From: an uncultured Clostridia bacterium
Lineage (GTDB): Bacteria > Bacillota > Clostridia > TANB77 > CAG-508
Direction of reading: 5' to 3'
Assembly: GCA_947631025.1 (NCBI GenBank)
Contig: CANRKA010000007.1
Location: 1-44,374 of the forward strand
Length of the DNA stretch: 44,374 nt
The stretch's first letter is position 1, and each line of letters opens with the position of its first letter. A program made the position numbers and the translations under genes. Positions 1 through 9,245 of this stretch are shown piece after piece. The notes under the pieces were generated by a model that saw nothing but the letters and a program-made list of their open reading frames with translations, ran no database searches and was not told the origin of the DNA.

Positions 1-352
<352 letters not shown>

Positions 353-374
353 ATGTATTATCTCCTCTTTTTTA

Positions 375-394
375 GGATGTAGCACGCCACATCC
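375..394. repeat. GC-rich palindromic repeat, copy R1
   Basis: GGATGTAGCACGCCACATCC; GGATGT/ACATCC arms; related to 23363-23382 and 32769-32788. Confidence 0.75.
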
Positions 395-481
395 AAACAT
401 TTCAAATTTAATATTATTTTATATTACAATTATATTTTTGTAAATAAATATCAAAAAATTTATTCTACATTATTATATGTG

Positions 482-555
482 TAGAACAAATCTCGCTTCG
501 CGAGACCTTTTTTTGTGCATCTTAAGGTTTGCTATCTTAATTCAAGGTCTTAAAA
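482..555. repeat. Dispersed ~73-nt repeat, copy A
   Basis: tagaacaaatctcgcttcgcgagacc...tgcatcttaaggtttgctatcttaattcaaggtcttaaaa, near-identical to 17652-17724. Confidence 0.92.
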
Positions 556-617
556 GAAGCGTAAATATTTGTTGACGCGAAAATTTACAAAGTAAATTTT
601 CTGTGCAATGTTTTGTT

Positions 618-660
618 TTTTTATATAATAGGAAAGTTCTACTTTCCTATTATATAAAAA
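618..660 (-). terminator. 20-bp perfect inverted repeat with 3-nt loop downstream of sleB-like gene
   Basis: TTTTTATATAATAGGAAAGT-tct-ACTTTCCTATTATATAAAAA. Confidence 0.7.
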
Positions 661-681
661 TAGATTGCCTTTGGCAATCTA
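661..681 (-). terminator. Hairpin overlapping sleB-like stop codon
   Basis: TAGATTGCC-TTT-GGCAATCTA; minus strand followed by TTTTT. Confidence 0.65.
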
Positions 682-1371
682 TTTACAAAATCTATGCTTT
701 CCTATTGTTACTGTATGAGGTCTTGACCAAATCCACTTATTTGTTGCTGTTGCAGGGTTAAAATAATATATAGAGCCGTAGCTTGGATCCCAACCATTTA
801 TTGCATCTTGAGCGGCCTTTTTTGCGCTACTATCTGGAGTTAAATTTATTTGTCCATCACTTACAGCATCAAATGCACCACTTTGATATACTACACCAGA
901 TACAGTATTTGGAAATGAACTATGTTTTACTCTATTTAATACAACTGCTCCTACAGCAACTTGTCCTGTATAAGGTTCTCCTCTTGCTTCACCATATATA
1001 AGTTTTGCAAGAAGTGTAACATTACTAGAACTGCTTGTAGAAGATGAACTAGATGAATTAGATGAACTATATATTCCCATTGTTTGTAAAGTTTTTGGTC
1101 CTGCAATTCCATCTACAGATAAACCGTTTTTTCTTTGAAAATATTTTACTGCTTCAACTGTTTGGCTTCCATAAATTCCATCTATACTACCATTGTAATA
1201 ACCCCATCTTTTTAATTTCGTTTGAATTTGTGTTACTTCACTTCCACGTGAGCCATATTTAGACAAAGCTTCTACTTCTGCATTACTAAAGAATATATTG
1301 TAGATTAATAAAACACCTGTCAGCACTGTAAGTAAAATAGCTAAATTCTTTTTATTTATAATTTTTTTCAT
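679..1371 (-). CDS. sleB: Spore cortex-lytic enzyme-like protein (peptidoglycan-binding + SleB/Hydrolase_2 domain)
   Basis: 230 aa; SRGSEVTQIQTKLKRWGYYNGSIDGIYGSQTVEAVKYFQ PG-binding repeat, Ser-rich linker, LAKLIYGEARGEPYTGQVAVGAVVLNRV catalytic domain. Confidence 0.88.
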   Translation of the reverse strand: MKKIINKKNLAILLTVLTGVLLIYNIFFSNAEVEALSKYGSRGSEVTQIQTKLKRWGYYNGSIDGIYGSQTVEAVKYFQRKNGLSVDGIAGPKTLQTMGIYSSSNSSSSSSTSSSSNVTLLAKLIYGEARGEPYTGQVAVGAVVLNRVKHSSFPNTVSGVVYQSGAFDAVSDGQINLTPDSSAKKAAQDAINGWDPSYGSIYYFNPATATNKWIWSRPHTVTIGKHRFCK

Positions 1372-1373
1372 AA

Positions 1374-1433
1374 TAAAAACACCTTTTTAAAAAAATACTT
1401 TTAAAGTTATTTTCTCCAAAAATGGTGTTTTTA
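1374..1433 (-). promoter_or_regulatory. Hairpin covering the sleB-like RBS and/or fhs terminator
   Basis: Arms taaaaacaccttttt / aaaaatggtgttttta; RBS AAAGGTG lies in the 3' arm on the minus strand. Confidence 0.5.
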
Positions 1434-1503
1434 TACAAATTTTATAAATTATAAAAAACAATAGAAAAATATATTTTCTTTTTAGTAAAATTTTTAAAAT
1501 TTC

Positions 1504-3171
1504 TTAAAAAATTCCACTTATATTTTCATTTTCATCTATATCTATATTATTTGCTGCAGGATTTTTTGGAAGTCCTGGCATTGTCATTATTTTTCCTGTT
1601 AATACTACTATAAATTCTGCTCCAGCTTTTAGCTGTATATCTTGTATATGTATATTAAAATTATTTTCACATTTTATATTTTTTGAATCATCTGAAAAAG
1701 AATATTGTGTTTTTGCAATACATATTGGTAAATTTTCATATCCCATTTCTTCTATCTTTTTTATTTTGTCAAGTGCATTTTTAGTATACTCTACATCCGT
1801 TGCACCGTAAATATTTTTACATACTTTTTCTATTTTTTCTTTTATATTATCTTCCAAGTTATATGTATATTTTAATATATTTTCTTTTTCTGCTAAAGAT
1901 ACTATTTTTTGTGCTATATCTTTTGCTCCTTCACCACCTTTTGCCCAACTTTCTACTAAGCTATATTCTATACTGTTTTCTTTTAAAATACTTTCTAATA
2001 ATTCTAATTCTTCGCTATCATCTTTTATATTTTTATTTATTGCAACTATTGTATTAAGATTAAATAAATTTTTTAAATTATTTACGTGTTTTAATAAATT
2101 TTTACTTCCATCTATAACGGCTTTTTTATTTAATGTATATATATCTTCTTTAGAAACTCCTCCTTGATATTTTAGAGCTTTTAAAGTTGCCACACAAACA
2201 ACAACATTTGGTTTTATTTGCGCTTTTCTACATTTTATATCTAAAAATTTTTCTGCACCTAAATCCGCTCCAAATCCTGCCTCTGTAATTACATAATCAC
2301 TTAATTTAAGTGCCATTTTTGTTGCTATAACAGTATTGCATCCATGTGCAATGTTTGCAAATGGTCCACCATGTACAAATGCTGGTGTTCCTTCCAATGT
2401 TTGTACTAAATTTGGTTTTATTGCATCTTTTAAAAGAACAGCCATAGCCCCTTGAGCATTTAATTCTCTTGCAAATATTGGGTCATTTTCTTTATTATAA
2501 CCAATTATTATATTTCCTAACATCTCTTTTAGACTTTTTAAGTCTTTTGCTAAACATAGTATTGCCATAATTTCTGAGGCTGCTGTTATTTGAAACTCAT
2601 CTTCTCTCTGTTTCATATTTTTTTCTTCAGATAATCCTGTTTGGACTTTTCTTAACTGTCTTTCATTTAAATCCATACATCTTTTCCATGTTACTTTTTG
2701 TATTTCTAATTCATTTCCATGAAAAATATGATTATCTATTAAGCTTGCAAGAAGATTATTAGCACAAGTTATTGCATGTAAATCTCCTGTAAAATGCAAA
2801 TTTATATCTTCCATTGGTATTATTTGTGAAAATCCTCCTCCTGTTGCTCCTCCTTTCATACCAAAAACAGGACCTAATGAAGGTTCTCTTAATGCAAGCA
2901 TAGAATTTTTACCTATTTTTCTTAAACCATCTGCAATTCCAATAGACATTGTTGTTTTTCCTTCTCCCATAGGTGTTGGGTTTATTGCAGTAACTAATAC
3001 TAACTTTCCATTTTGATTTTTTTCTAATTCTTTAAATATTTTATTTGAAATTTTTGCTTTATCTTTTCCATATTGTTCTATATATTCTTCTGGTATATTT
3101 GCCTTTTTTGCTATTTCTTCTATTGGCTGTGGTTTGAACTTTTTTGCTATTTCTATGTCGGTCATTTTCAT
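1504..3171 (-). CDS. fhs: Formate--tetrahydrofolate ligase
   Basis: 555 aa; TAINPTPMGEGKTTMSIGIADGL, REPSLGPVFGMKGGATGGGFSQ. Confidence 0.98.
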   Translation of the reverse strand: MKMTDIEIAKKFKPQPIEEIAKKANIPEEYIEQYGKDKAKISNKIFKELEKNQNGKLVLVTAINPTPMGEGKTTMSIGIADGLRKIGKNSMLALREPSLGPVFGMKGGATGGGFSQIIPMEDINLHFTGDLHAITCANNLLASLIDNHIFHGNELEIQKVTWKRCMDLNERQLRKVQTGLSEEKNMKQREDEFQITAASEIMAILCLAKDLKSLKEMLGNIIIGYNKENDPIFARELNAQGAMAVLLKDAIKPNLVQTLEGTPAFVHGGPFANIAHGCNTVIATKMALKLSDYVITEAGFGADLGAEKFLDIKCRKAQIKPNVVVCVATLKALKYQGGVSKEDIYTLNKKAVIDGSKNLLKHVNNLKNLFNLNTIVAINKNIKDDSEELELLESILKENSIEYSLVESWAKGGEGAKDIAQKIVSLAEKENILKYTYNLEDNIKEKIEKVCKNIYGATDVEYTKNALDKIKKIEEMGYENLPICIAKTQYSFSDDSKNIKCENNFNIHIQDIQLKAGAEFIVVLTGKIMTMPGLPKNPAANNIDIDENENISGIF

Positions 3172-3234
3172 ACCTCCTTTTATTTTAAGAAAAACTCCAT
3201 TTTTAAATTATTTGCTATTGATTACACATATATT

Positions 3235-3675
3235 TTATAAAAACAATCCTGCAAGGAAGCCTATTAGTGCTCCAACAAAAACTTGAGTTGGCGTATGTCC
3301 TAATACTTCTACAAGTTTTTCTTGTACTTCTAAACCTGTTAGTCCTGGTGTTTGAACAATTTTATTTAAAAGTCTAGCTTGCTTGCCCGCAGCTCTGCGT
3401 ACTCCTGCAGCATCATACATTACAACACAAGCAATAACTAAAGATAGTGCAAAAATTGGTGTATCTACACCTTGGTATTTGCCTATTAAAGTTGTTATAG
3501 ATGTAACAACAGCAGAATGAGAGCTTGGCATTCCTCCTGCTCCTAAAATTCTTTTAAAATTAAATTTCTTTGTTTCTACTAAATCCCATATTACTTTAAA
3601 TGATTGTATTAATAACCATAAAATAAATGGTATGTATATATATTTGTTAAAAATAATTTGCTGAAATGTATTCAT
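3235..3675 (-). CDS. Divergent PAP2 family (DUF212) membrane protein
   Basis: 146 aa; GGMPSSHSAVVTSI, YDAAGVRRAAGKQA, LGHTPTQVFVGALIG. Confidence 0.92.
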   Translation of the reverse strand: MNTFQQIIFNKYIYIPFILWLLIQSFKVIWDLVETKKFNFKRILGAGGMPSSHSAVVTSITTLIGKYQGVDTPIFALSLVIACVVMYDAAGVRRAAGKQARLLNKIVQTPGLTGLEVQEKLVEVLGHTPTQVFVGALIGFLAGLFL

Positions 3676-3695
3676 AAAACGCCCCTTATAAAATT

Positions 3696-3917
3696 CTAGT
3701 TTTCAAAATTTTCTTCTTTTAATTCATCATCAGAATTTATTAAAATAGAAATTCTTTTTTCTGCTTTTTCAAGAATTTCATTACATTTTTTTGAAAGTTT
3801 AATACCTTCTTCAAATTTTTCTACAGATTTTTCTAATGGTAAATCTCCATTTTCTAATTCTTTTGCAATTTCTTCTAATTGTTCCATTGCGCTTTCAAAA
3901 TTTAAATCTTCCTTCAT
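3696..3917 (-). CDS. xseB: Exodeoxyribonuclease VII small subunit
   Basis: 73 aa; NFESAMEQLEEIAKELENGDLPLEKSVEKFEEGIKLSKKCNEIL. Confidence 0.96.
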   Translation of the reverse strand: MKEDLNFESAMEQLEEIAKELENGDLPLEKSVEKFEEGIKLSKKCNEILEKAEKRISILINSDDELKEENFEN

Positions 3918-3954
3918 GTTTCCTCCTCTTTTACTAAGACTATTGTTGCATTAT

Positions 3955-4113
3955 TTATTTTTGAAATTTTGTTAAAATTTCTTCTTTTATATCAACAAGG
4001 CTAATTTCGTTTACATTGCAATATTGATATATTACAGCTCCTGCTATTACCATTAACAATAAAATTGATATAATAACAATTATTATATTTGCTTTTTCTA
4101 CTTTATTATTCAT
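3955..4113 (-). CDS. Small single-TM protein of unknown function
   Basis: 52 aa read by hand: MNNKVEKANIIIVIISILLLMVIAGAVIYQYCNVNEISLVDIKEEILTKFQK. Confidence 0.65.
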   Translation of the reverse strand: MNNKVEKANIIIVIISILLLMVIAGAVIYQYCNVNEISLVDIKEEILTKFQK

Positions 4114-4173
4114 TTTAAATTTTCCTTTCTTTTCTTTCGAAGATTTTTTTGTTTATTAATTTAATTTTATTAA

Positions 4174-5361
4174 TTATGTAATTTGTGCTGTTGTTTCTCC
4201 ATCTTGTAATTTTATATTTATTTTATCTCCTACTTTTAATTGTTTTTTGTTTTTTATAATTTTTCCATCTTTTTCTATTATTGAATATCCTCTTGCTAGT
4301 GTTTTTAAAGGACTTAGTGCATCTAATTTTTCCACTATATTACTAAATTTAGATTTGTTATCTACTATTTTTATTTTTATATTATTTTCAATTTCTTTTA
4401 AAGTTTTTTCTATTAATAAATAGTTATCATTTATTTTTCTTATTGGTTCTTTAAAAACAGATTTTCCTAAACATTTTTCTAGTTTTAATTTTTTTAGTTC
4501 TAATTGTTTTTTTAATAAAATTTTATATCTATTATTATATAGATACAATTTTTCTTTTAATTCTTGTACATCTGGAACTGCTAATTCTGCTGCTGCAGAT
4601 GGTGTTGGTGCACGCAAATCTGCTACAAAATCTGATATAGAAAAATCAGTTTCATGACCTACTGCTGATATTATAGGAATTTCGGAATTATATATTGCTC
4701 TTGCAACTACTTCCTCATTAAATGGCCATAAATCTTCTAAAGACCCTCCACCTCTTGCAATAATTAAAACATCTGCTATTTTTTTATCGTTCATAATTTC
4801 TATAGCTCTAGCGATTTTTTCTCCTGCACCTTCTCCTTGTACAGGAACAGGTAATAATTTTATATTTACATTTGGGTTTCTTCTTGTAGAAACATTTATT
4901 ATGTCTTTAATAACAGAACCTGTTTGAGATGTTAAAACACCAATAGTTTTCGAATATAAAGGAATCTTTTTTTTATGTTCTTTAGAAAAAAGGCCTTCTT
5001 TTTCCAAATTATTTTTTAGTTTTTCATACTCTTCATATAAATATCCTATTCCTTCTTCTTGCATTGCTTTGCAATATATTTGGTAAACTCCATCTCTTTC
5101 AAATACAGAAACCGTTCCTAATACAATAACACTCATACCATCTTTTGGAACAAAATTTAAATGTGGAGTGTAGCTTTTAAACATAATACATTTTATTAAT
5201 GAGTTGTTATCTTTTAAAGTAAAATACATATGACCTGTATAATGATGTTTGAAATTAGAAATTTCTCCTTTTATTAATACATTGTTTAAAAATTCATCTT
5301 GGTCAACCTTATTTTTAATATATTTATTTAACTCACTTACACTTATTGGTTCTGGTTTCAT
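4174..5361 (-). CDS. xseA: Exodeoxyribonuclease VII large subunit
   Basis: 395 aa; IARGGGSLEDLWPFNEE, SAVGHETDFSISDFVADLRAPTPSAAAE. Confidence 0.98.
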   Translation of the reverse strand: MKPEPISVSELNKYIKNKVDQDEFLNNVLIKGEISNFKHHYTGHMYFTLKDNNSLIKCIMFKSYTPHLNFVPKDGMSVIVLGTVSVFERDGVYQIYCKAMQEEGIGYLYEEYEKLKNNLEKEGLFSKEHKKKIPLYSKTIGVLTSQTGSVIKDIINVSTRRNPNVNIKLLPVPVQGEGAGEKIARAIEIMNDKKIADVLIIARGGGSLEDLWPFNEEVVARAIYNSEIPIISAVGHETDFSISDFVADLRAPTPSAAAELAVPDVQELKEKLYLYNNRYKILLKKQLELKKLKLEKCLGKSVFKEPIRKINDNYLLIEKTLKEIENNIKIKIVDNKSKFSNIVEKLDALSPLKTLARGYSIIEKDGKIIKNKKQLKVGDKINIKLQDGETTAQIT

Positions 5362-5376
5362 TTGTTTGCCTCCATT

Positions 5377-5778
5377 TTAGTTTTCTTTAATAATATTTGC
5401 TAAAATACCATTAATAAAAGCTGGTGATTGACTTTCACTGTATTTTTTTGCAAGTTCAACAGCCTCATTTATTGCAACTTTAAATGGTAGCTCATTATAT
5501 TCTATTTCATATATTGCAATTTTTAATATTGCTAAATCTATTTTAGAAATTCTACTAATAGACCAATCTTTTTTTAAATTTTTAATGATTTTTTCTTCTA
5601 TTATTTCTTTATTTGTTATAATTCCATTAGATATATTTTTTATATATTCCTTTGTTTCATTACTCGCATTTACATTGTTTTCTAAAAAAATTTGTATTAT
5701 TTCTTCTGGATTATCTTTTTGAATTTCTAAACTATATATTAATTTAAAAGCTAATTCTCTTCTAGTAGACCTATTCAT
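5377..5778 (-). CDS. nusB: Transcription antitermination factor NusB
   Basis: 133 aa; RRELAFKLIYSLE, INEAVELAKKYS, FINGILANI. Confidence 0.95.
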   Translation of the reverse strand: MNRSTRRELAFKLIYSLEIQKDNPEEIIQIFLENNVNASNETKEYIKNISNGIITNKEIIEEKIIKNLKKDWSISRISKIDLAILKIAIYEIEYNELPFKVAINEAVELAKKYSESQSPAFINGILANIIKEN

Positions 5779-5790
5779 ACTTATCCTCTC

Positions 5791-5994
5791 TTACACTCTA
5801 TCTATAAAATTTTTTAATTTTTCTTTTACTTCATATTTATTTTTTTGTATATAGTTTCCTACAAACATTCCTATTACAACTAATATTACCCCTACAATTA
5901 ATTTATACAAACCTGTACATAAAATTAATATTGCAACAATTGCACCTATTAGAGCACCACCAAATTCTGACATAAAATTTTTAAATCCGTCCAT
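5791..5994 (-). CDS. DUF2273 small membrane protein
   Basis: 67 aa; next to amaP-like and asp23 genes. Confidence 0.8.
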   Translation of the reverse strand: MDGFKNFMSEFGGALIGAIVAILILCTGLYKLIVGVILVVIGMFVGNYIQKNKYEVKEKLKNFIDRV

Positions 5995-6064
5995 ATTTAT
6001 CCCTCCTATAGAACTTTTATTAAAATTTAGGGTTGCACCTAATTTAGCAACCCTCTAAAAATTT

Positions 6065-6613
6065 CTAATTATTTTCTTGTTGAGCTATATTTTTTATTTT
6101 TATATTTACCTCTTTAACTTCTAAATCTGCTGTTTTCTTAATAGCCTCTTTTATTCTTGTTTGCATATTTGCTGAAAGTTCTTTAATAACAGCATTTTGT
6201 TTTACTTGTAGTTCAACAAATACAATTAAATTGCTTTCTTTATCTAATACTACCTTAGTTATAACATTTTCTGTACTCTCAAATCCTTTAGCAACACTGT
6301 TTACAATATTTACTAAAGTTTCTTTAGATACTATAAGTTTTCCATTATCATTTTCAAGTAAAATTCCACTTCCAGATTTGACTTTATCTTTATTAGTTGA
6401 ATTAAAAAATATACATTTAATTGATAATAGAATTACTAAAACAGATACTCCTAATAAGATATTACTGTAAGTAGGATTATTAAGTGTTAAATTTATAACT
6501 GTATTTAAATTAGATACTTCTAACCATCCAAATATTAATAAACAATTTATTATTGATATTACTAGCATTACAATAGAAAAAATTACTAAACATGCTCTTT
6601 CTAAAAATTTCAT
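6065..6613 (-). CDS. amaP: Alkaline shock response membrane anchor protein AmaP-like
   Basis: 182 aa; two N-terminal TMs, Asp23-like C-terminus, adjacent to asp23. Confidence 0.82.
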   Translation of the reverse strand: MKFLERACLVIFSIVMLVISIINCLLIFGWLEVSNLNTVINLTLNNPTYSNILLGVSVLVILLSIKCIFFNSTNKDKVKSGSGILLENDNGKLIVSKETLVNIVNSVAKGFESTENVITKVVLDKESNLIVFVELQVKQNAVIKELSANMQTRIKEAIKKTADLEVKEVNIKIKNIAQQENN

Positions 6614-6638
6614 CTCTTATTCCTCCAATTACTTTTCT

Positions 6639-7076
6639 TTAGTTGTTTTCTTTGTTTTGTTCTTCAATCTTATTATTTGTTTCATTTTCATCATTATCTG
6701 ATGTATGAACTCCTTGTACATGTACATTTACTTCTAGTACATTTAAGCCTGTCATATTTTCAACTGCTTTTTTTACTCTGTTTTGAATTTCAAATGCAAT
6801 ATCTGGAATTCTTGTTCCATAATCTACAATAATATTTACATCTATTTTTGTGTCTTTTTCTTCAACTTCGACCTTAATTCCTTTACTTAAATTTTTCTTT
6901 CCACTAAGAACTTCTGTAATTCCTCCTGCAAAACCGCCTGCCATGGCGTAAACTCCTTGAATTTCTGAAACAGCCTTACCAGCAATAACAGAAACTACAT
7001 CTTCTGAAATTTTTATGCTATTTTCTGTTTCATCATTAAGTATATCTTCTTTTAAATCTTCATTATTTTCGTCCAT
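6639..7076 (-). CDS. Asp23/Gls24 family envelope stress protein
   Basis: 145 aa; VVSVIAGKAVSEIQGVYAMAGG, VDYGTRIPDIAFEIQNRVKKAVENMTGL. Confidence 0.95.
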   Translation of the reverse strand: MDENNEDLKEDILNDETENSIKISEDVVSVIAGKAVSEIQGVYAMAGGFAGGITEVLSGKKNLSKGIKVEVEEKDTKIDVNIIVDYGTRIPDIAFEIQNRVKKAVENMTGLNVLEVNVHVQGVHTSDNDENETNNKIEEQNKENN

Positions 7077-7144
7077 AAAAAACCTCCTAATTTTTCCTAA
7101 GTTTTAATTGCTTACAGTATATCAGTTAATATATTTTTTTACAA

Positions 7145-7684
7145 CTATTTTGTGTATTTTTGATATAAACTTTTTAAATTTTGTGGATTAATTACTGAAT
7201 CTATTCCTTTTTGAGCAATTTGTGTATAAGCATCTGTTAAAAACTCTTTTAAATTATCATTTAAAGGTGAGCGAATTTTTTCCTTTTCCCAATAATGTAA
7301 TTGTGAATCTGTTTTCCAGTTTTTGCCATTATATACAATACCTGCAGCCAGTGTATCACAAAGCATTTCTACTGTATATTTATATGGCATTATTGGCTTT
7401 GGAACTTTAGACCTTGGGTCATTCCAATATTCTGGGTGATGTTTATTTCTTCCTTTATGATGGAGCCATGCTTTAGAATATCCATTTGCTCTTTTTGCTG
7501 CAATAATTGGGCTACTTGTTCCTTTATAAAATTTTGCAGATTCCCAAAATTCTGTAAAAGAAAATTTTGACATATCATGAATTATACCTCTATATGGAAT
7601 TCCTGCTTTGCAACATAATTTAAATACAATCCATTTGTGCTTTAATATAGTTTTTATATGTTTAAATATATTTATTATTTTCAT
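7145..7684 (-). CDS. DUF5662 family protein
   Basis: 179 aa; HKWIVFKLCCKAGIPYRGIIHDMSKFSFTEFWESAKFY, HHKGRNKHHPEYW. Confidence 0.85.
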   Translation of the reverse strand: MKIINIFKHIKTILKHKWIVFKLCCKAGIPYRGIIHDMSKFSFTEFWESAKFYKGTSSPIIAAKRANGYSKAWLHHKGRNKHHPEYWNDPRSKVPKPIMPYKYTVEMLCDTLAAGIVYNGKNWKTDSQLHYWEKEKIRSPLNDNLKEFLTDAYTQIAQKGIDSVINPQNLKSLYQKYTK

Positions 7685-7704
7685 TAATTCACCTGTTTTC
7701 TTTA

Positions 7705-8679
7705 TTATTCAAATACATTTCCTTCTTTGATATTATTTCCTCTTAAAAAATCTTGTGTAGACATTTTCTTTGCATTTTCTCCTTGAATTTCTAATACCTT
7801 AATAATTCCATTTTTTGCTTTAATAAATAGTCCTTGTTTTTGGTTAGAAATAATTATTGTTCCTAAATTTAAATTATCTAAATTTTCTATAGGTTTATCA
7901 ATTTCTACATTAAGTTTTTTTGCTTCAATATCTTCTACAGCCCAAAATTTAAACTTTTTTCCATTTAAAAAGGTATATGCACCCATTATAGGATTTAAAC
8001 CTCTTACCAGATTTTTTATTTCTTTTGCTGTTTTATTATTCCAATCAATTTTTCCTATATCTTTTTTAAGCATTGGTGCAATAGTAAAATTATCACCTTG
8101 CTTTGTTTTATTTATTTTTCCTTCTTCAATTTGTTTTAATGTTTCTACTAATAATTTGCCACCTATAATAGAAAGTCTATCCCATAATTCTCCTGTTGTT
8201 TCATTTTCACCAATTTCAACTTTTTCCATTAGTAAAATATCACCAGTATCCATACCTTCATCCATTTGCATAGTTGTAATACCTGTTTGTTTATCTCCAT
8301 TTATTATTGCCCATTGTATTGGTGCTGCTCCTCTGTATTTTGGCAGTAGTGATGCGTGTACATTTATACATCCATACTTTGGAATTTCTAATATTTCTTT
8401 AGGTAAAATTTTTCCATATGCTACAACACAAATTACATCTGGATTTAACTGTTTAATTTGTTCTATAAATTCTGTGTTTTTCTTTACTTTTTCTGGTTGA
8501 AATACTTTTAAGTCTTTTTTAATAGCATATTCTTTTACAGGAGATGGGGTTAGTTTCATTCCTCTTCCTTTTGGTTTATCTATATTTGTAACAACACCTA
8601 TTATTTCATGTTTTGCCTCATAGATTGCTTTTAATGATTCAGCTGAAAAATCTGGTGTACCCATAAATAAAATTTTCAT
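7705..8679 (-). CDS. fmt: Methionyl-tRNA formyltransferase
   Basis: MKILFMGTPDFSAESLKAI, HASLLPKYRGAAPIQWAI; start chosen internal to the listed ORF. Confidence 0.97.
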   Translation of the reverse strand: MKILFMGTPDFSAESLKAIYEAKHEIIGVVTNIDKPKGRGMKLTPSPVKEYAIKKDLKVFQPEKVKKNTEFIEQIKQLNPDVICVVAYGKILPKEILEIPKYGCINVHASLLPKYRGAAPIQWAIINGDKQTGITTMQMDEGMDTGDILLMEKVEIGENETTGELWDRLSIIGGKLLVETLKQIEEGKINKTKQGDNFTIAPMLKKDIGKIDWNNKTAKEIKNLVRGLNPIMGAYTFLNGKKFKFWAVEDIEAKKLNVEIDKPIENLDNLNLGTIIISNQKQGLFIKAKNGIIKVLEIQGENAKKMSTQDFLRGNNIKEGNVFE

Positions 8680-8755
8680 TAATAATTTTCTCCTTTTCAT
8701 TATAACTGTAATTTAATTATAATAAAATTTTAAGATAATAAAACTAAAGTTAAAT

Positions 8756-9235
8756 TTATTTGTTTTCTGGTTCTATATATTGTAATGTTCCTGGAATAAT
8801 TTTTTCTACAAAGGTAATCCCTTTTAAATGGTCAACCTCATGGCTTATTGCTTGTGCTAATAAGTCTTTTGCTTTTACTTTTATTTTTTTACCATTTCTA
8901 TCTAATGCTTCAACTTCTACTTCTTTTGGCCTAATTATTTTTGCAAATTGGTTTGGAAAACTTAAGCAACCTTCATCAACTTCTTGTGTTCCTTTTTCTT
9001 TAATTATTTCAGGATTTATTAAAACTAATACTCCTTTATCATCATATAAGTCTATTACAACAATTCTTTTTAAAACGCCAACTTGTTGTGCTGCTAATCC
9101 AACTCCATTTAAAGCATGCATTGTATCAATCATATCATCTATTAAAATTTGAATTCTTTCATCTATTTTATCTACTTCTCTTGCCGTCTTTTTTAATATT
9201 TCATCTCCGTCTTCTCTAATATTTCTAATAGCCAT
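8756..9235 (-). CDS. def: Peptide deformylase
   Basis: GVGLAAQQVG, EGCLSFP, (Q)AISHEVDHLKG. Confidence 0.97.
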   Translation of the reverse strand: MAIRNIREDGDEILKKTAREVDKIDERIQILIDDMIDTMHALNGVGLAAQQVGVLKRIVVIDLYDDKGVLVLINPEIIKEKGTQEVDEGCLSFPNQFAKIIRPKEVEVEALDRNGKKIKVKAKDLLAQAISHEVDHLKGITFVEKIIPGTLQYIEPENK

Positions 9236-9245
9236 GTTATCCCCC

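Noticed and set aside
3172-3234. THF riboswitch upstream of fhs
   Set aside because: Upstream region is short and AT-rich with no recognisable THF aptamer motifs.
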